A stretch of DNA of 64,000 nt. Origin: Ligula intestinalis (taxonomy: Eukaryota; Platyhelminthes; Cestoda; Diphyllobothriidea; Diphyllobothriidae). The stretch is from contig JAYGXS010000001.1 in the NCBI GenBank assembly GCA_036362985.1, positions 52,128,061-52,192,060 on the forward strand, given 5' to 3'. The notes beneath the pieces were generated by a model. That model was given only the letters and a program-made list of their open reading frames with translations. It made no database searches and was not told where the DNA came from. How positions within the stretch are numbered: the stretch's first letter is position 1; each line of letters starts with the position of its first letter. Made by a program: the position numbers and the translations under genes. This document shows positions 12,969 through 23,019 of the stretch, piece by piece.

Positions 12969-13811
12969 TTAGTTTTTGTGGTGGTTGCATTTTTTATGCT
13001 TCTTCCGGATGCCTGGGTCCCACATCTTCCTTCTTGGTTCGACGATGAGGTGCTTCTTCAACTGTGCTTTTCGTTGACTTTTTCGAATCTGTGGTGGGGA
13101 CAACTTCGTATCTACCTTAGGTGTCGGGTCCTTAAATGCGTCACCTAGTACTTCGAGTGTCCTTTGTCCGTCTGTGAAGTTGCTATATCTGGAGACAACT
13201 TCTTCCCATCTATTATGCGTGATCTTAGTAATAGCTGCCACTTCTCTTCCTGCTGCTGCTGTTTTTGCCTTTGTAGCTGCTTCTTCTGCTTCTGTCAAAC
13301 CGGCCTCTAGCGCTTCTGTTGCCGTTGTCTTGGTTGCTGTTTCCTCTGCTTTCGTTGCAGCTACCTCTACTGCTTCTGTTGCTGATTCTTGTGCTGAACT
13401 CCCTGCTGCTGCCCTTGTTGTTGCTTCTTCTGCTTCTACTGCAGCGTCATCTGCCGCTTCTTTTGCTGTTCTTCTTACTGCTGCTATTGTCCTTGCTGTC
13501 GCTTCGCCCGCTTCTGTTGCAGTTACCCTCGCTTCTGTTGTTGTTGCCTCGGTTGCTGCTTCCGCTGTTCCTATTGCAGCTCCCTCTGTTTCTTTTGCCA
13601 CTGTTATCTCGGTTGCTGCTTCTTCTGATTCATTGGCAGCTGACCCTGCTTCTCTTGCCATTGCTTCCGTTTCTTGCTTTGCTTCTGCTGCCTCTTCTGT
13701 AATGGTTATCGCACAGCATATCTCCTGGAATGGCCGATTCCAGAGACGCAGTTGGGATATAGTCTTATTTCCCAGGAGATCAGTGTCCGACTTTGATACA
13801 TAGATGTCAGA
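12969..13811 (-). pseudogene. Gypsy protease C-terminus plus Ala/Glu/Thr-rich low-complexity tract
   Basis: Read on the - strand, the sequence just past the stop at the end of the gag-protease frame continues in frame. It first encodes the typical end of a Ty3/Gypsy protease (a TDLLG motif, then QLRLWNRPFQEIC near 13730-13790), then about 150 residues of imperfect Ala/Glu/Thr-rich repeats (13190-13680), then a basic tail of about 85 residues. In intact elements reverse transcriptase would follow, but none is present here. The + strand of the same DNA is also open (Ala/Ser- or Leu-rich) because the repeat uses codons such as GCT and TCT. I treat it as an expanded linker in a dead element, not a host gene. 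Confidence 0.55.
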
Positions 13812-14279
13812 CTAACAGGCCTTTTCCTCGAAAGTGATAGTGGCCTGGAAAGCACCCTCAGAAAGCATTTGCGTATTATTTGATGCCCAGGCACGGACGG
13901 CCGTAAGTTCTGACGCTGTGTCAACCTGCAAAGTAATAGGCTCTCCATCTAGATTGACCGTCAAATATTTTCTATCTTCGCAACTGAGAACCTGTGAATC
14001 ACTTTGGGTTATGGCATTACAGCTCCTTCTTGGATTGAGAGATTTGGCACGACAATGGGTTGCCTTATGACCAAGTTGGGAGCACTTGTAACACTTTCTA
14101 CTGCGATAAGGGCAATCGGCTACAAAATGCCATTCGCCACTTGGTCTAAAGCCACCGTTAAACTGGCTACTTTGTAAAGATGTGAAATTTGAATGGTCCC
14201 CTACTGTCAAAACGCCTTTTGACAAGATAAAGGCGAAAATTAGTGCGTCGACTGTGCTCTCACACATCGAAGCCGACAA
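13812..14279 (-). pseudogene. Ty3/Gypsy gag nucleocapsid and protease fragment
   Basis: The - strand frame encodes a gag C-terminus followed by an aspartic protease. A complete zinc knuckle CYKCSQLGHKATHC (C-x2-C-x4-H-x4-C) lies near 14065-14106. Just before it is a degraded knuckle with GEWHFVADC but no leading Cys pair. The protease active-site motif reads LQVDTASELT near 13895-13925. A stop at 13812-13814 interrupts the protease before its usual end, which resumes further on in the same frame. The fragment points leftward, while the adjacent pol fragment points rightward, so this element has been rearranged. Confidence 0.8.
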
Positions 14280-14280
14280 A

Positions 14281-15505
14281 TAAACGATAGTCCAGGCGGA
14301 TGCATCGGAGTATGGGCTAGGTGGCGTCCTTCAGAAAGGTGCCCTTGATGTATGCCGCCCGGTCACTCACAAAAGCAGAAAGAAACTATAGTCAAATTGA
14401 GAATGAGGCCCTGGCACTTATCTTCGCAGTAAAGAAAGTTCATCAATTCATTTACGAAAGACACTTAAAGCTTCACACCGATCACCAACCACTTAAATTT
14501 TTATTTGGCACGAATCGTGGTGTGCCGCAGTATGCGGCCAAGAGGATACAACGATGGAGTACTATTCTCCTGGGTTATGACTTCACAATCCAGTACGTGC
14601 CCACTCAGAAATATAGAGCTCCAGACGCTTTATCTTGACTGAGTGGAGGTGACGAACACCAGGAAGACATTGTGGTCGCAAGCAATTTGATAGAAGACGA
14701 CGATGATTTTAGAAGTGCTATCCGACAGCTACCTCACACAGCCGAACACATCAGGGCAACCACTGCAGCAGATCCTTTATTATGTCAGGTAAAGGACTTT
14801 ATACGGACGGGTTGGCCCAGGGAAGACAAGATACACCCAGCCATAAAGCCCTTCAGAAACCGGAAGGATCAGTTGTATATAACCGAAGAGTGCATCATGT
14901 AGGACGGCAGAGTGGTGATCCCAGCTAAACATAAACAACAGGTTTTACGAGAAGTCCACGCCGGACGTCAAGGCATGACCCGTATGAAACAACTGGCCCG
15001 GAGGTACGTATATTGGCCAGGAATTGATGACGATGTAGAATCCTTCGTGCAAATTAGCGGCTCATGCGCACGTGAGGCTAAAAATCCCCCAAAAGTACAA
15101 CCTGTGCCATGGCCAGAGGTGATAAGACCGTGGATTCGAGTTCACATGTACTTCGCCGGCCCATTCTTCAACCGAATGTTTCTAGTAGTAGTAGATGCGT
15201 GGTCGAAGTGGCTGGAAGTTTTCGATGTTGCAGTAGCTACCGCGGAGGTCACAGCAAAAAGGGTGGATGAACTTATCTCTAGATATGACATCCCTATGGA
15301 GATTGTGACCGATAGTGGCACCCAGTTTACATCATCGCTGTTCAAACAGTTATGCCAAAAATGGGGAGTTTAACATGTAACGTCACCGCCCTTTCATCCC
15401 CAATCGAACGGGCAGGCAGAACGGTTTGTGGACACATTCGAGAGAGCGGTGAGGAAAATGTGGGCCGCTGGGGTGAAAATGGACTACTTGAACACATTCA
15501 CGCTG
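14281..15505 (+). pseudogene. Ty3/Gypsy pol fragment: RNase H and integrase
   Basis: The + strand encodes the RNase H domain, starting near 14297 with ADASEYGLGGVL and including YSQIENEALAL and LHTDHQPLKFLF. An integrase follows, with YVYWPGI, VVDAWSKW, DSGTQFTS and HPQSNGQAERFV. Reverse transcriptase is absent. Breaks include a frameshift near 14341 and stops at 14636-14638, 14900-14902 and 15371-15373. The first catalytic Asp of the integrase (normally in HxDFAGP) is Tyr, and the zinc-binding H-H-C-C site has lost a His and a Cys, so the copy is dead. The coding match ends near 15505, where it runs into an LTR-edge fragment. It lies head to head with the gag-protease piece. Confidence 0.85.
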
Positions 15506-15511
15506 GTCGAT

Positions 15512-15607
15512 CATTCCTCGCGCTGCGTGAGCAGTCGTTGGCGTTCGCCTGTGCGCATGACTGGAGGCCGTGGGCTCCGAGTGCATGGCCGCTGGCGTCC
15601 CTATAAC
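15512..15607 (-). mobile_element. LTR-edge fragment of Gypsy element, copy 2
   Basis: This is the direct-repeat partner of 12815-12916, sharing the GGCCGTGGGCTC and GCTGGCGTCCCTATAAC blocks. It abuts the integrase remnant directly, so internal sequence that should follow integrase has been lost at this junction. Confidence 0.5.
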
Positions 15608-16287
15608 GGTTTAGGTGGCAGATTGAACCTCATTAGCTGAACTTCGGTCAAACTACGCTGTCCACAATAATCTCGATTCGTTATGACAGAATCCCTACAG
15701 GTTTTAAGCTGAAACTATACCAACATAGCAGTGCGTTCTACAATACCAGTGGACCACTGTCAACAGGATGCCAAAAATCGCAATTAGAATACTGCTTTCT
15801 ATATTCTAGTATCATTTGTTTCAATGGCATAACTTATTATAGTAGAGGCGACCTAAAGTACCATCAGACCGACGGACCAAGACGACCAAAAACATTTATA
15901 TTATACTACTTGCTTCATTATCCTTTATTTGGAATAGTACATTCATCACCACTACCCGACCGACGTCCTCCTGACACCCGTAAAGGTTTTAAATCTTCTC
16001 TTATGCAAAAATCAAAGTTTAAACGCCCTCATCATCATTCTAAGGCGGAGGTCTTCGCGGTCTTCTCTACTTGACTATATGCGAACCGCGACGATCCCAT
16101 CAGCGACCGCATTGCCGAGCCTTGTGGCCCCTAAGCGTCCTCTTTTGGTTCGACCCGCAGCGGATATTTCTGTTTCCGCAACCTTGTCGGCGGACACCGT
16201 AATTAGCAAGGGAAAATCTGGCCACATCTTCCACACTGGTGTTAATTTCCATGACCTCCGCTATCCCGCCCCCCCCCGTTTTCATCT
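15608..16287. other. Intergenic, no gene recognised
   Basis: No conserved coding sequence or RNA gene was seen. Open frames on both strands near 16079-16294 are short and low in information. Confidence 0.4.
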
Positions 16288-16640
16288 AGCATAGTTTCGA
16301 AAGGAGTGATTGTCGACCACAGAAGGTTCCTCAAGGCAGAAGACAGTAAGACTGAGTAGGTTGGACAGTATAATGTAAGAATGAAGCTAAAAAAGCCTGC
16401 AGAAGTAAGCCAGTTTATGTGTTTGTGATCTGCGTCTCCGCGCGGTGTTGGAGGTAACTCGTGACATGTCCTGCAGCCAATCAGGAAATTGATCACGTCG
16501 GGGTCACTAGTTTCGAAAGGAGTGACCGTCGACTACAGAAGATTCCCCCAGTCATAAGTCATTAATACCGTATAGGTTGGACAGTGTACCTTAAGAAAAG
16601 AAGCTGAAAAAAGGCTCTGCAGAAGAGAGTGGCTCACAGT
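16288..16640. repeat. Two direct copies of a ~125 bp unit, ~219 bp period
   Basis: A unit starting TAGTTTCGAAAGGAGTGA and including GTCGAC.ACAGAAG, then TAGGTTGGACAGT and a GAAGCT(G/A)AAAAAA tract, ends with a GCAGAAG block. It occurs from about 16290 and again from about 16508. The second copy differs by substitutions and small gaps. The units could be diverged LTR or satellite fragments. Confidence 0.7.
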
Positions 16641-17578
16641 AAGCAAAGCAGTTGTTGTGTTTTCTGTGCCGCTGCGCACAGTAAAGGGGATCTTGGGACG
16701 TCCTACGGTCAACCAGGAGAAGGTCACAGCTTGCGAAGCAAAAAGGCATCCAGACGACCTTAAGGCATCGCGCGCTCGAGTGGCGGACAGTCGTGCGTGC
16801 ATGGTTGGCGGACAAAGGCATGATGAGTCACGCGGGGCGCTGCAGCGATTTGGTCATGAGCACGTAGGTGGCGGCGCACGGCTTGGCAGCGAAAAAAAAA
16901 CGTGTCAGTGCAGGGGTGGTCGCAGGACCGCCACAATACTACCCTCCCAAGAGCGACAGTTTTTTCTCCCAAAAAATCCAAGCAGTTTTTCCCCTGTCTG
17001 CTCTTTTTTCTTCTGCTCCACCTCATTGAGGTACTAGTTTTTGATATCACAACACGCATGTACGCATATGGGGCGTATAAGGTACACATCTACATTTACC
17101 TCAAATAAACGAACATTGACTACTTTGAAGTATTCACTAGCTTCGTCGATTGTCACTCAATTTGCCCGAGGGGATTTACATACTTCTTCATCCAGGGCAT
17201 CGAATCAGATGCTCCGCATTTCAAGTGCGATCCGTGAAATGTGTTGCAGTCCGCTCTTATAGTCGCCATTCTGTGCGCTTAGCCCTTATTCGTTAAATTT
17301 CTGCACCACACACGACTCGGATACCGACGCGGTGACAATCAGACACCAATTGATTTTATGCCCTTTGCTAATCGGCTACCGGTTGATATGACTCAGGCGC
17401 GGGTGTACACACGAACGCGTGCAGTAGCCACCAACTGCACAAGGTAAGTGATGGGACCTACTACCCTTGCGTAATGTACTTCTAAGAATACATCTCTAAA
17501 CCTCGCTCGTTATCCAACTAATACCTCGACAAACTATACCAGCGATCCGCACGATGCATTTCAGGCGCACTCAGGTGA
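16641..17578. other. Intergenic, no gene recognised
   Basis: No gene was recognised. Overlapping open frames on both strands near 16650-17110 lack any domain and are interrupted by homopolymers such as poly-A near 16891. Confidence 0.4.
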
Positions 17579-17680
17579 ATGCGATCTTCAGACCATGGTT
17601 ACTTAGTAGAGAAGGAGTCGATGGAGGCCACCCAGGCGACTGCGATCTTCAGACCATGGTTACTTAGTAGAGAAGAAGTC
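17579..17680 (+). repeat. Direct repeat of a ~40 bp motif
   Basis: The phrase GCGATCTTCAGACCATGGTT followed by ACTTAGTAGAGAAG occurs twice, starting near 17580 and 17641, a 61 bp spacing. A related start (GTGATCTTCAGGCCCGGTTCC..GAAGTC) opens the repeat at 22061. This is probably the 5' edge of a dispersed element that was partly duplicated here. Confidence 0.7.
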
Positions 17681-17821
17681 TTGGAAAGGCCAGAGTAGTA
17701 GGAACAGTATATTGTGTACACAAACGAACGAAGAATAGAAGGAAAGAGATTGACTAGGGCGAGCACGACCTTCTGCTGGAGTGGTGTGATTCGAAGTGAT
17801 ATCTGGCGGCCAAGAGTGGGC

Positions 17822-18010
17822 AAAAGGGACATGTTCGAGTGGTGCTTGGGCAGCCGCGAGAACCTAGACGCACGTGTGTGTGTCTGAGTGAAATTAGGTC
17901 AAGTCTCTGCAGGTCAGTGCGTCTGTAAGCGCTGACTTAGGTATTGGATGACCTTGTGACAGCTGGTCTTGAACATTGACGCCGGGCAAAGCAATGGAGG
18001 GCGTCGGCTG
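17822..18010 (+). repeat. Dispersed repeat family R1, partial copy 3
   Basis: The run from AAAAGGGACATGTTCGAGTGG through GCACGTGTGTGTGTCTGAG to GCAGGTCAGTGCG aligns with 363-470 of copy 1 in the same orientation. The agreement then fades. The copy is more diverged and shorter than the other two. Confidence 0.5.
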
Positions 18011-19732
18011 GCAGCGACCACTACGTACCTGCCTACTCTCCTGCATGATGTCAGTTAGTATCCGGCTCATTTCTCAAAACATTTTCGTAGCACCACGCTT
18101 GCGACCATCCAGTGGTCGAAGTCCTTGTCTGGCTTCACATTTTACTGAAATTATATCAACGTGATATGTCTGCATTGGGATTTATTTTAGACCATCTTCC
18201 AAACCTTAGACAACATGAAAAGAAAGAAGATCTTCGGAAAATCGAGTTGTACTCGTGAATTTTCGAACAAGTATCACGTGTTCGTCGTCAGACTAAATTA
18301 AAAATATAGTCAAGTTCAAACGCGTTTTATTTTATTTTCAAACTTTCTTGTGCAGTCTTCACAGTGAGGAGAAGCAGGTAGCCTAACACCGAGTGATTTT
18401 GGTATCATCTAAGGGTTATGTTGTGAACATTAGCTATTGCATGCTTAAGGACGGACAACATTTAATGCGCCTAGAAATGGCACATTTCATTCCGCATTCC
18501 AAAACCGTTTACAGGAAGTGCCGATGGTGCCTGCCACAAACTGTATTTTCGAAAGCAACGAATGTTGCGTCCGTGAGCACATGTGGAATCTCATGAAATA
18601 CTAACCGAAAGTAACCTTTTCTAATCAAAAAAACACATTTAAAAATAATATTTCATGACAAAATAGTATGTAACCTTTACTGGATAGCCTTACCTTATGT
18701 CTATTTGTCTTGCGTATATGAAATAAGAGTGATCTCAGCAAAAGCCGTGCTAGGCGGCATTTGGTACCACACTCTGTTCCAGCTGCACCATTAAGTACAG
18801 GCTACCAAGCCATTCCATGGCCTTGCACGAAATGCGAGTAAACTGAATGCAGAGCTAGTTTTCCGACTTCAATCTAGACACTTCTTTGTGGATCCGGGGT
18901 GGCTAAGAGAAATTTTCCATTTCCCCTGCAGTTTGTCCTCTTCCATGAACTCGGATGCCGAGTTGTGCCGCCCATTGTCAAGTCACTGAAGAGCGTTCGT
19001 GGGTATTCGAGTGGAAAAAGGTGATTTGACAGACTTCAGTCAAAGCGAGTGTGTCCCTGCCATTGTAAATCAGAAGTCAAGATCCCTCGGTATTGGTGGC
19101 TCGGCAACATTGTGTTTCTGTTTTGCAGTAGTTTTCCTAGTTTAATAGCGCAGAGTGAAAGGGAAGGCCCCAGCATTTGGAACTGCTAGCCCTGTGAACT
19201 GTACGGACTTCAGATAGAATAACTTACTATGAACCTATTGCGAGGCATCCGGAGAGTATCTTGGATAAGCTCTGTTGGAAATCCTTAAGCAATTGCTGCC
19301 AGTTTTTTGAACCCTGTTTTACTGCATGAACTCTATAACCACCTCCAGATAAAGGTGACGCTGAGTCCTTCAGTCCATGGCCCACGAAAGAATAGAAGAG
19401 CTCACAACTTTATGTTCTCTTGGGGAGGCGACGATTGTCAAGATGGCAACTAAATACACTTCTTTTACTGTTACTAGGCCCTAAACCTACATGGACTGGC
19501 ATTGCGCTGTTGCTTTCTAGTTACTTATCACCAGCTGCACATGCTTAGCTGAATACAAGTTTCAAAACAAGATGGACGTAGTTCAACTTACGCTTGGTTT
19601 TATTGAACAAAATATAGGACAAAATAAGTATACTCTTCGAAGTTCCTTCGAAACATTTGTTCGAAAAAAATTGACTATGAAAATTTTATGAAATGAGTTA
19701 AGTGGAAATTAAGTCTTCAGTTGACGTCAATT
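18011..19732. other. Intergenic, no gene recognised
   Basis: AT-rich and apparently non-coding. A 67-codon open frame at 18393-18596 has no recognisable similarity. The stretch holds the 3' flank of the gene at 19733-20470, but no unambiguous polyadenylation signal was chosen. Confidence 0.4.
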
Positions 19733-20470
19733 TTACTTTCCCTTGTGTGGCTTGGCCTTCTCGAACAGGGGCTGCAATTGGTCGGTATTATAGGCACTGT
19801 GGATCTGCTTTAAACTCGCCTTCGCGGTCGACAGAGTTGGCCCTGGCGTCTTTTCAATCTCTTTCTCTAGACATTCCCAGGCATCTTTGAATTGGATGGT
19901 CTTCGTTGCAGTGCCCTTCGGTTGTTGCAGCATCTGATGCCTGATTTCGACAATTTTGTTAAAATCCACATCCTCATTTTTGAAATAACTGAAGGTTTTG
20001 GCCAAAGTTTTCACATCACACTTATGAAACATACTCGCGAGAAGTGTAACGGACGGAAGTTCCGTTAGCTCCATCGACTGTGCGCCCTCCTTTGATGTGT
20101 TCCAGTCCAATATGTAGGAAGGCTGTAGAGGTTTGGCCCCGTGCTGCATGAGAACTCGAATACAAGCATGAGCCCGGTGGCGGCAGGCATAGCCCAGTAG
20201 CGTGCCGATTGTAATATGTCTTTTCACAGGCTTCAAGCTGGTGATGTCCTCTAGGAAGAAATATCGCAAGGTATTGTTGGGGCATTTTTGAGCGTAAGAC
20301 TCCACGTAGTCAAAAATTTCTCTTTCAATGGCCTTGATTACCCGTTGATCGATAATGTACGACGGTAAAATGATGTCGCCATGAGGATTAGCTGGTCGGC
20401 CACGAGCGAACTCCAATTCCTGGAGCAAATTCTCCATTGGAATTTTGGAGTTGGGCACATAGGAGGACAT
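19733..20470 (-). CDS. Uncharacterised protein with ankyrin-like stretch, 245 aa
   Basis: A long uninterrupted frame on the - strand gives 245 aa from the ATG at 20470 to the stop at 19733. Composition looks like a real soluble protein: mixed charge, few low-complexity runs, no signal peptide and no membrane segment. Around residues 95-120 the sequence GYACRHRAHACIRVLMQHGA follows the ankyrin repeat pattern (A..G....V..LL..GA). Other repeats, if present, are too diverged to call. The C-terminal part is Lys/Glu-rich and ends in KPHKGK. The frame stays open for 11 codons upstream of this ATG without another Met. A CTGCTCAG sequence about 37 nt upstream could be a splice or trans-splice acceptor. 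I do not recognise the family, and a lineage-specific gene is possible. Confidence 0.65.
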   Translation of the reverse strand: MSSYVPNSKIPMENLLQELEFARGRPANPHGDIILPSYIIDQRVIKAIEREIFDYVESYAQKCPNNTLRYFFLEDITSLKPVKRHITIGTLLGYACRHRAHACIRVLMQHGAKPLQPSYILDWNTSKEGAQSMELTELPSVTLLASMFHKCDVKTLAKTFSYFKNEDVDFNKIVEIRHQMLQQPKGTATKTIQFKDAWECLEKEIEKTPGPTLSTAKASLKQIHSAYNTDQLQPLFEKAKPHKGK

Positions 20471-22060
20471 CTTTTTGGCTTCTTGCGCCGCTACCAGCCA
20501 CACTGAGCAGGAGCCCTGTTCAAATACCTGGAATATTGATCACCAGCATGCAAATTTAGGCCAGCTGAAACACCCAATTCTAGTTCAGCGCTTATTTCCT
20601 CTGTCAAAAGTGTCATCGTGGCTGAGAAAAAAATGTCTGCCAATTCACTCTCTTGACATTAGCGACAACTGTCACTTGCTAATCCAATCGATGGTGTTGA
20701 ATAATTCTGGGTATTTAGCAGTACAGAAGAAAAGACCCGAAGTCGGCCTTATTAGGAAACTGTGCAATTATTATCTTCTGTTATAGCAAGGAAAATTTAG
20801 AAGTTCCCCTGTCAACTTGTTTTTCAGGTGTCCTCATTGTCATCCATGCAAGTAATCCTGTCTGTCTTTTGCGGTATTGTTTTTTCTATAAGAGGGACTA
20901 TCACATTTTGGAAAAACAAACTGAACAAGTTAGTTTGCATTTAAAAACGGCGAACACTGGAGGACCCATTAATGAATTCAAAATTTCGTAGCTGTGCCAC
21001 GCAGCTACAGCATATCGGCAGAACACGTATCTGGGCTTTAAAATAGTAGTTATGCTGTCAATAAAGTAAATAATGCAACCTGCGTATAGTACTGGCTGCC
21101 CGGTGACAACTTATGAAAATTACCCAGTTATCTCGCAGAAGCTGAGGTACTTTGGCTCAAATATCACCTTTCAGATTAGACCTATAAAGCTTCAACTTCC
21201 ATAGTATCTTAGGCTCGGCAGATGCCAAGGGTCTCTCTTCATATCTTTTCGTGTCCTTATGATTCACTTATTTTACCGAATTTCAATGAGTCTTGTTAAG
21301 GCGGCCCAGCATGTGAGTCCTCACACCCTTGTCATACTGTAGTCCCGCCTGACAATGGGCTACGAACAGACGTAAGCCAGCAGTTCCAAAGTGCCATGAA
21401 CACGGGTAAGAACGCGGCCGAGTTATGCATCTCCTTGAGAGGTCCACCAGCACCCGATGGCCGTCCTGAGGTCAAGATAACGAAGAAGGCCCTTACGCCA
21501 AAGTACGCATGCAGAAAGGGCCAAGCTCGCGTAACAGGGCCGCCACGGGTCGCACTGAGGTTACCAGCATCACACGACGCCTGCCCAGATAAGCGCCTCG
21601 TGGAAGGACCAATAAGAAGAGGTAGGGATCAAAGACTGCTGGCCCGTAAATACGAGGCTGCGACCAGAAGGCACATTCTGCTGACCACAAGAGATTATGC
21701 TGCCCACACGAGAGCATGCTGCCGACACACAGAAGACAAGCTGCGGACGGGATGACTTGCTGACAGACACGCGCAGAGTTTGAGTTTCACGCAAAAACTG
21801 TTACAGTAAACTGTTCTCTGCTAGCCTGTCTGTCTTTTCTTTCTAACATACAACTGAGGGATAAAACAAGTCTTTATAGAGAACACTGTTATTTGCTGGT
21901 CTATGAAGTAAAAGGAGGCTAACGACCACATTTTCTAGGGTGGAGCTTTGTCAAATGTGTGTTTTCTATGTAATTTCATGTAAACGGGATTGGTGTCAGC
22001 CCAACTGCAGATTCCTTATGGGCTTATCGCAGGAACTTAATTGGGTTAAGCCCTAGCAAC
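20471..22060. other. Intergenic; GC-rich open patch near 21.4-21.75 kb
   Basis: No conserved gene was found. A GC-richer patch at 21396-21755 is open for 119 codons on the + strand but equally open on the - strand and rich in Arg, Lys and Ala with no domain. It is more likely decayed repeat sequence than a gene. Confidence 0.4.
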
Positions 22061-22330
22061 TGTGATCTTCAGGCCCGGTTCCTTAGGGGAAGAGAAGTCA
22101 TGACAGGCCGGAGTGATAGTAAGAGTTTATTCTGTACAGAAGGAATTAAGAATAGGTAAGAGGAATGTTACTGTCAGACGAGCGAGCAATTGCCGGCCAC
22201 AGCGCCGTATCTGAAATAAACTAACCGCGGGAATTGCCACACCGTCTTTAAGGCCCTTTGTGTGAGTCGGCCTCGACAGGTGATTGGTCAGGCGAACGGG
22301 CGTAGGCAAACGGCGATGAGCCTTGGCACA
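22061..22330 (+). repeat. Dispersed repeat related to 17.6 kb
   Basis: It begins GTGATCTTCAGGCCCGGTTCC and continues through GAAGTCATGACAGGCCGGAG and a TTTATTCTGTACAG stretch. These line up with the sequence starting at 17641 for about 100-120 bp. No coding capacity is seen. The family could be an LTR, since TTTATT sits roughly where a polyadenylation signal could be on the opposite strand. Confidence 0.45.
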
Positions 22331-22570
22331 GGTTTGCGTGCGTGGAGTCACCACAAGCTCATCACATAATTACTATCATAACGATTTCCCTGTCCACTAT
22401 CTCAACCAACCTGTGAACTTCGAATTTAAGTCCGATTTTCAGGCCCAGTTCTTCAAGGTTTTGGCAAGTCCCTTATGCACTCGTATTGAAAAACTTGATC
22501 ATCTACAGAAAGCGAACATTACCGAGCCCGTGCAATATCCAGCATGGAGTAGCCCCAATAGTCCTTGTTT

Positions 22571-22763
22571 TTGATTTGAGTTGACCCAAGTCTGAAACAC
22601 TCTAGGCATTTGGCGGGATTTGAACCCGCGCATCAGAGAAAGCCTTTGCCGGAGGCTAATGCTCTACCGCTAAGTTACAAACGCCCGCTTCACGCCATGA
22701 GTTTAATCACACTTGGATCGATATTACCCGCTCAACTTTTCGCTCATATGGAATCCACCAATC
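22571..22763. repeat. Left arm of near-palindrome carrying a tRNA-like gene
   Basis: About 190 bp here are the reverse complement of 22828-23019 with few mismatches. The match runs from TTGATTTGAGTTGACCC at the outer edge to GAATCCACCAAT at the inner edge. The inner edge also pairs with a nearby TGGTGGATTC at about 22770, giving a small local hairpin. The arms are very similar, so the duplication is recent or kept alike by gene conversion. Confidence 0.9.
22606..22684 (-). tRNA. tRNA-like gene, left copy (anticodon uncertain)
   Basis: Read on the - strand: a 7 bp acceptor stem GCGTTTG/CAAATGC with one G-U pair, an A-box-like TAACTTAGCGG, a 4 bp D stem, a T arm GCGGG-TTCAAAT-CCCGC and a B box GGTTCAAATCC. 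The middle is unusual. The only good anticodon stem, AGCCT/AGGCT, leaves a CCGGCAA loop (GGC, Ala) with C instead of U at position 33. A 3-nt linker precedes the stem and an 11-nt segment follows it. It may be a tRNA-derived repeat or pseudo-tRNA, not a working tRNA. Confidence 0.55.
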
Positions 22764-22827
22764 CTTCAATGGTGGATTCTAGATGATTGCTTAGGAAATC
22801 CTGCTTGGGCAGTCAATTTGCTCCTGT
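22764..22827. other. Central spacer of the palindrome
   Basis: A spacer of about 64 bp separates the two arms. It includes part of a small hairpin with the left arm (GAATCCACCA ... TGGTGGATTC). No other feature is seen. Confidence 0.7.
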
Positions 22828-23019
22828 ATTGGTGGATTCCATGTGAGCGAAAACTTGAGTGGGTAATATCGATCCAAGTGTGATTAAACTCATGGTGTGA
22901 AGCGGGCGTTTGTAGCTTAGCGGTAGAGCATTAGCCTCCGGCAAAGGCTTTCTCTGATGCGCGGGTTCAACTCCCGCCAAACGCCTAGAGTTTTTCACAC
23001 TTGGGTCAACTCAAATCAA
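22828..23019. repeat. Right arm of near-palindrome carrying a tRNA-like gene
   Basis: This is the inverted partner of 22571-22763. It runs from ATTGGTGGATTCCATG to CTCAAATCAA. Differences from the left arm are scattered single substitutions and short indels. Confidence 0.9.
22906..22984 (+). tRNA. tRNA-like gene, right copy (anticodon uncertain)
   Basis: 79 nt, same layout as the left copy but better preserved. The acceptor stem GCGTTTG/CAAACGC is perfect, the A box is TAGCTTAGCGG, the D stem is GCTT/GAGC, and the T arm is GCGGG-TTCAACT-CCCGC with B box GGTTCAACTCC. The anticodon region has the same oddities: a CCGGCAA loop on an AGCCT/AGGCT stem, and 31 nt between the D and T arms where a class I tRNA has about 22. 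Intact internal promoter boxes suggest it could be transcribed by RNA polymerase III. Confidence 0.6.

Noticed and set aside
13319..13702. 127-codon Leu-rich + strand frame resembling a membrane protein
   Set aside because: It is a by-product of the repeat codons of the Ala/Glu/Thr-rich tract on the other strand.
21396..21755. 119-codon Arg/Lys-rich + strand frame
   Set aside because: The opposite strand is equally open, there is no domain, and the composition looks like decayed GC-rich repeat.
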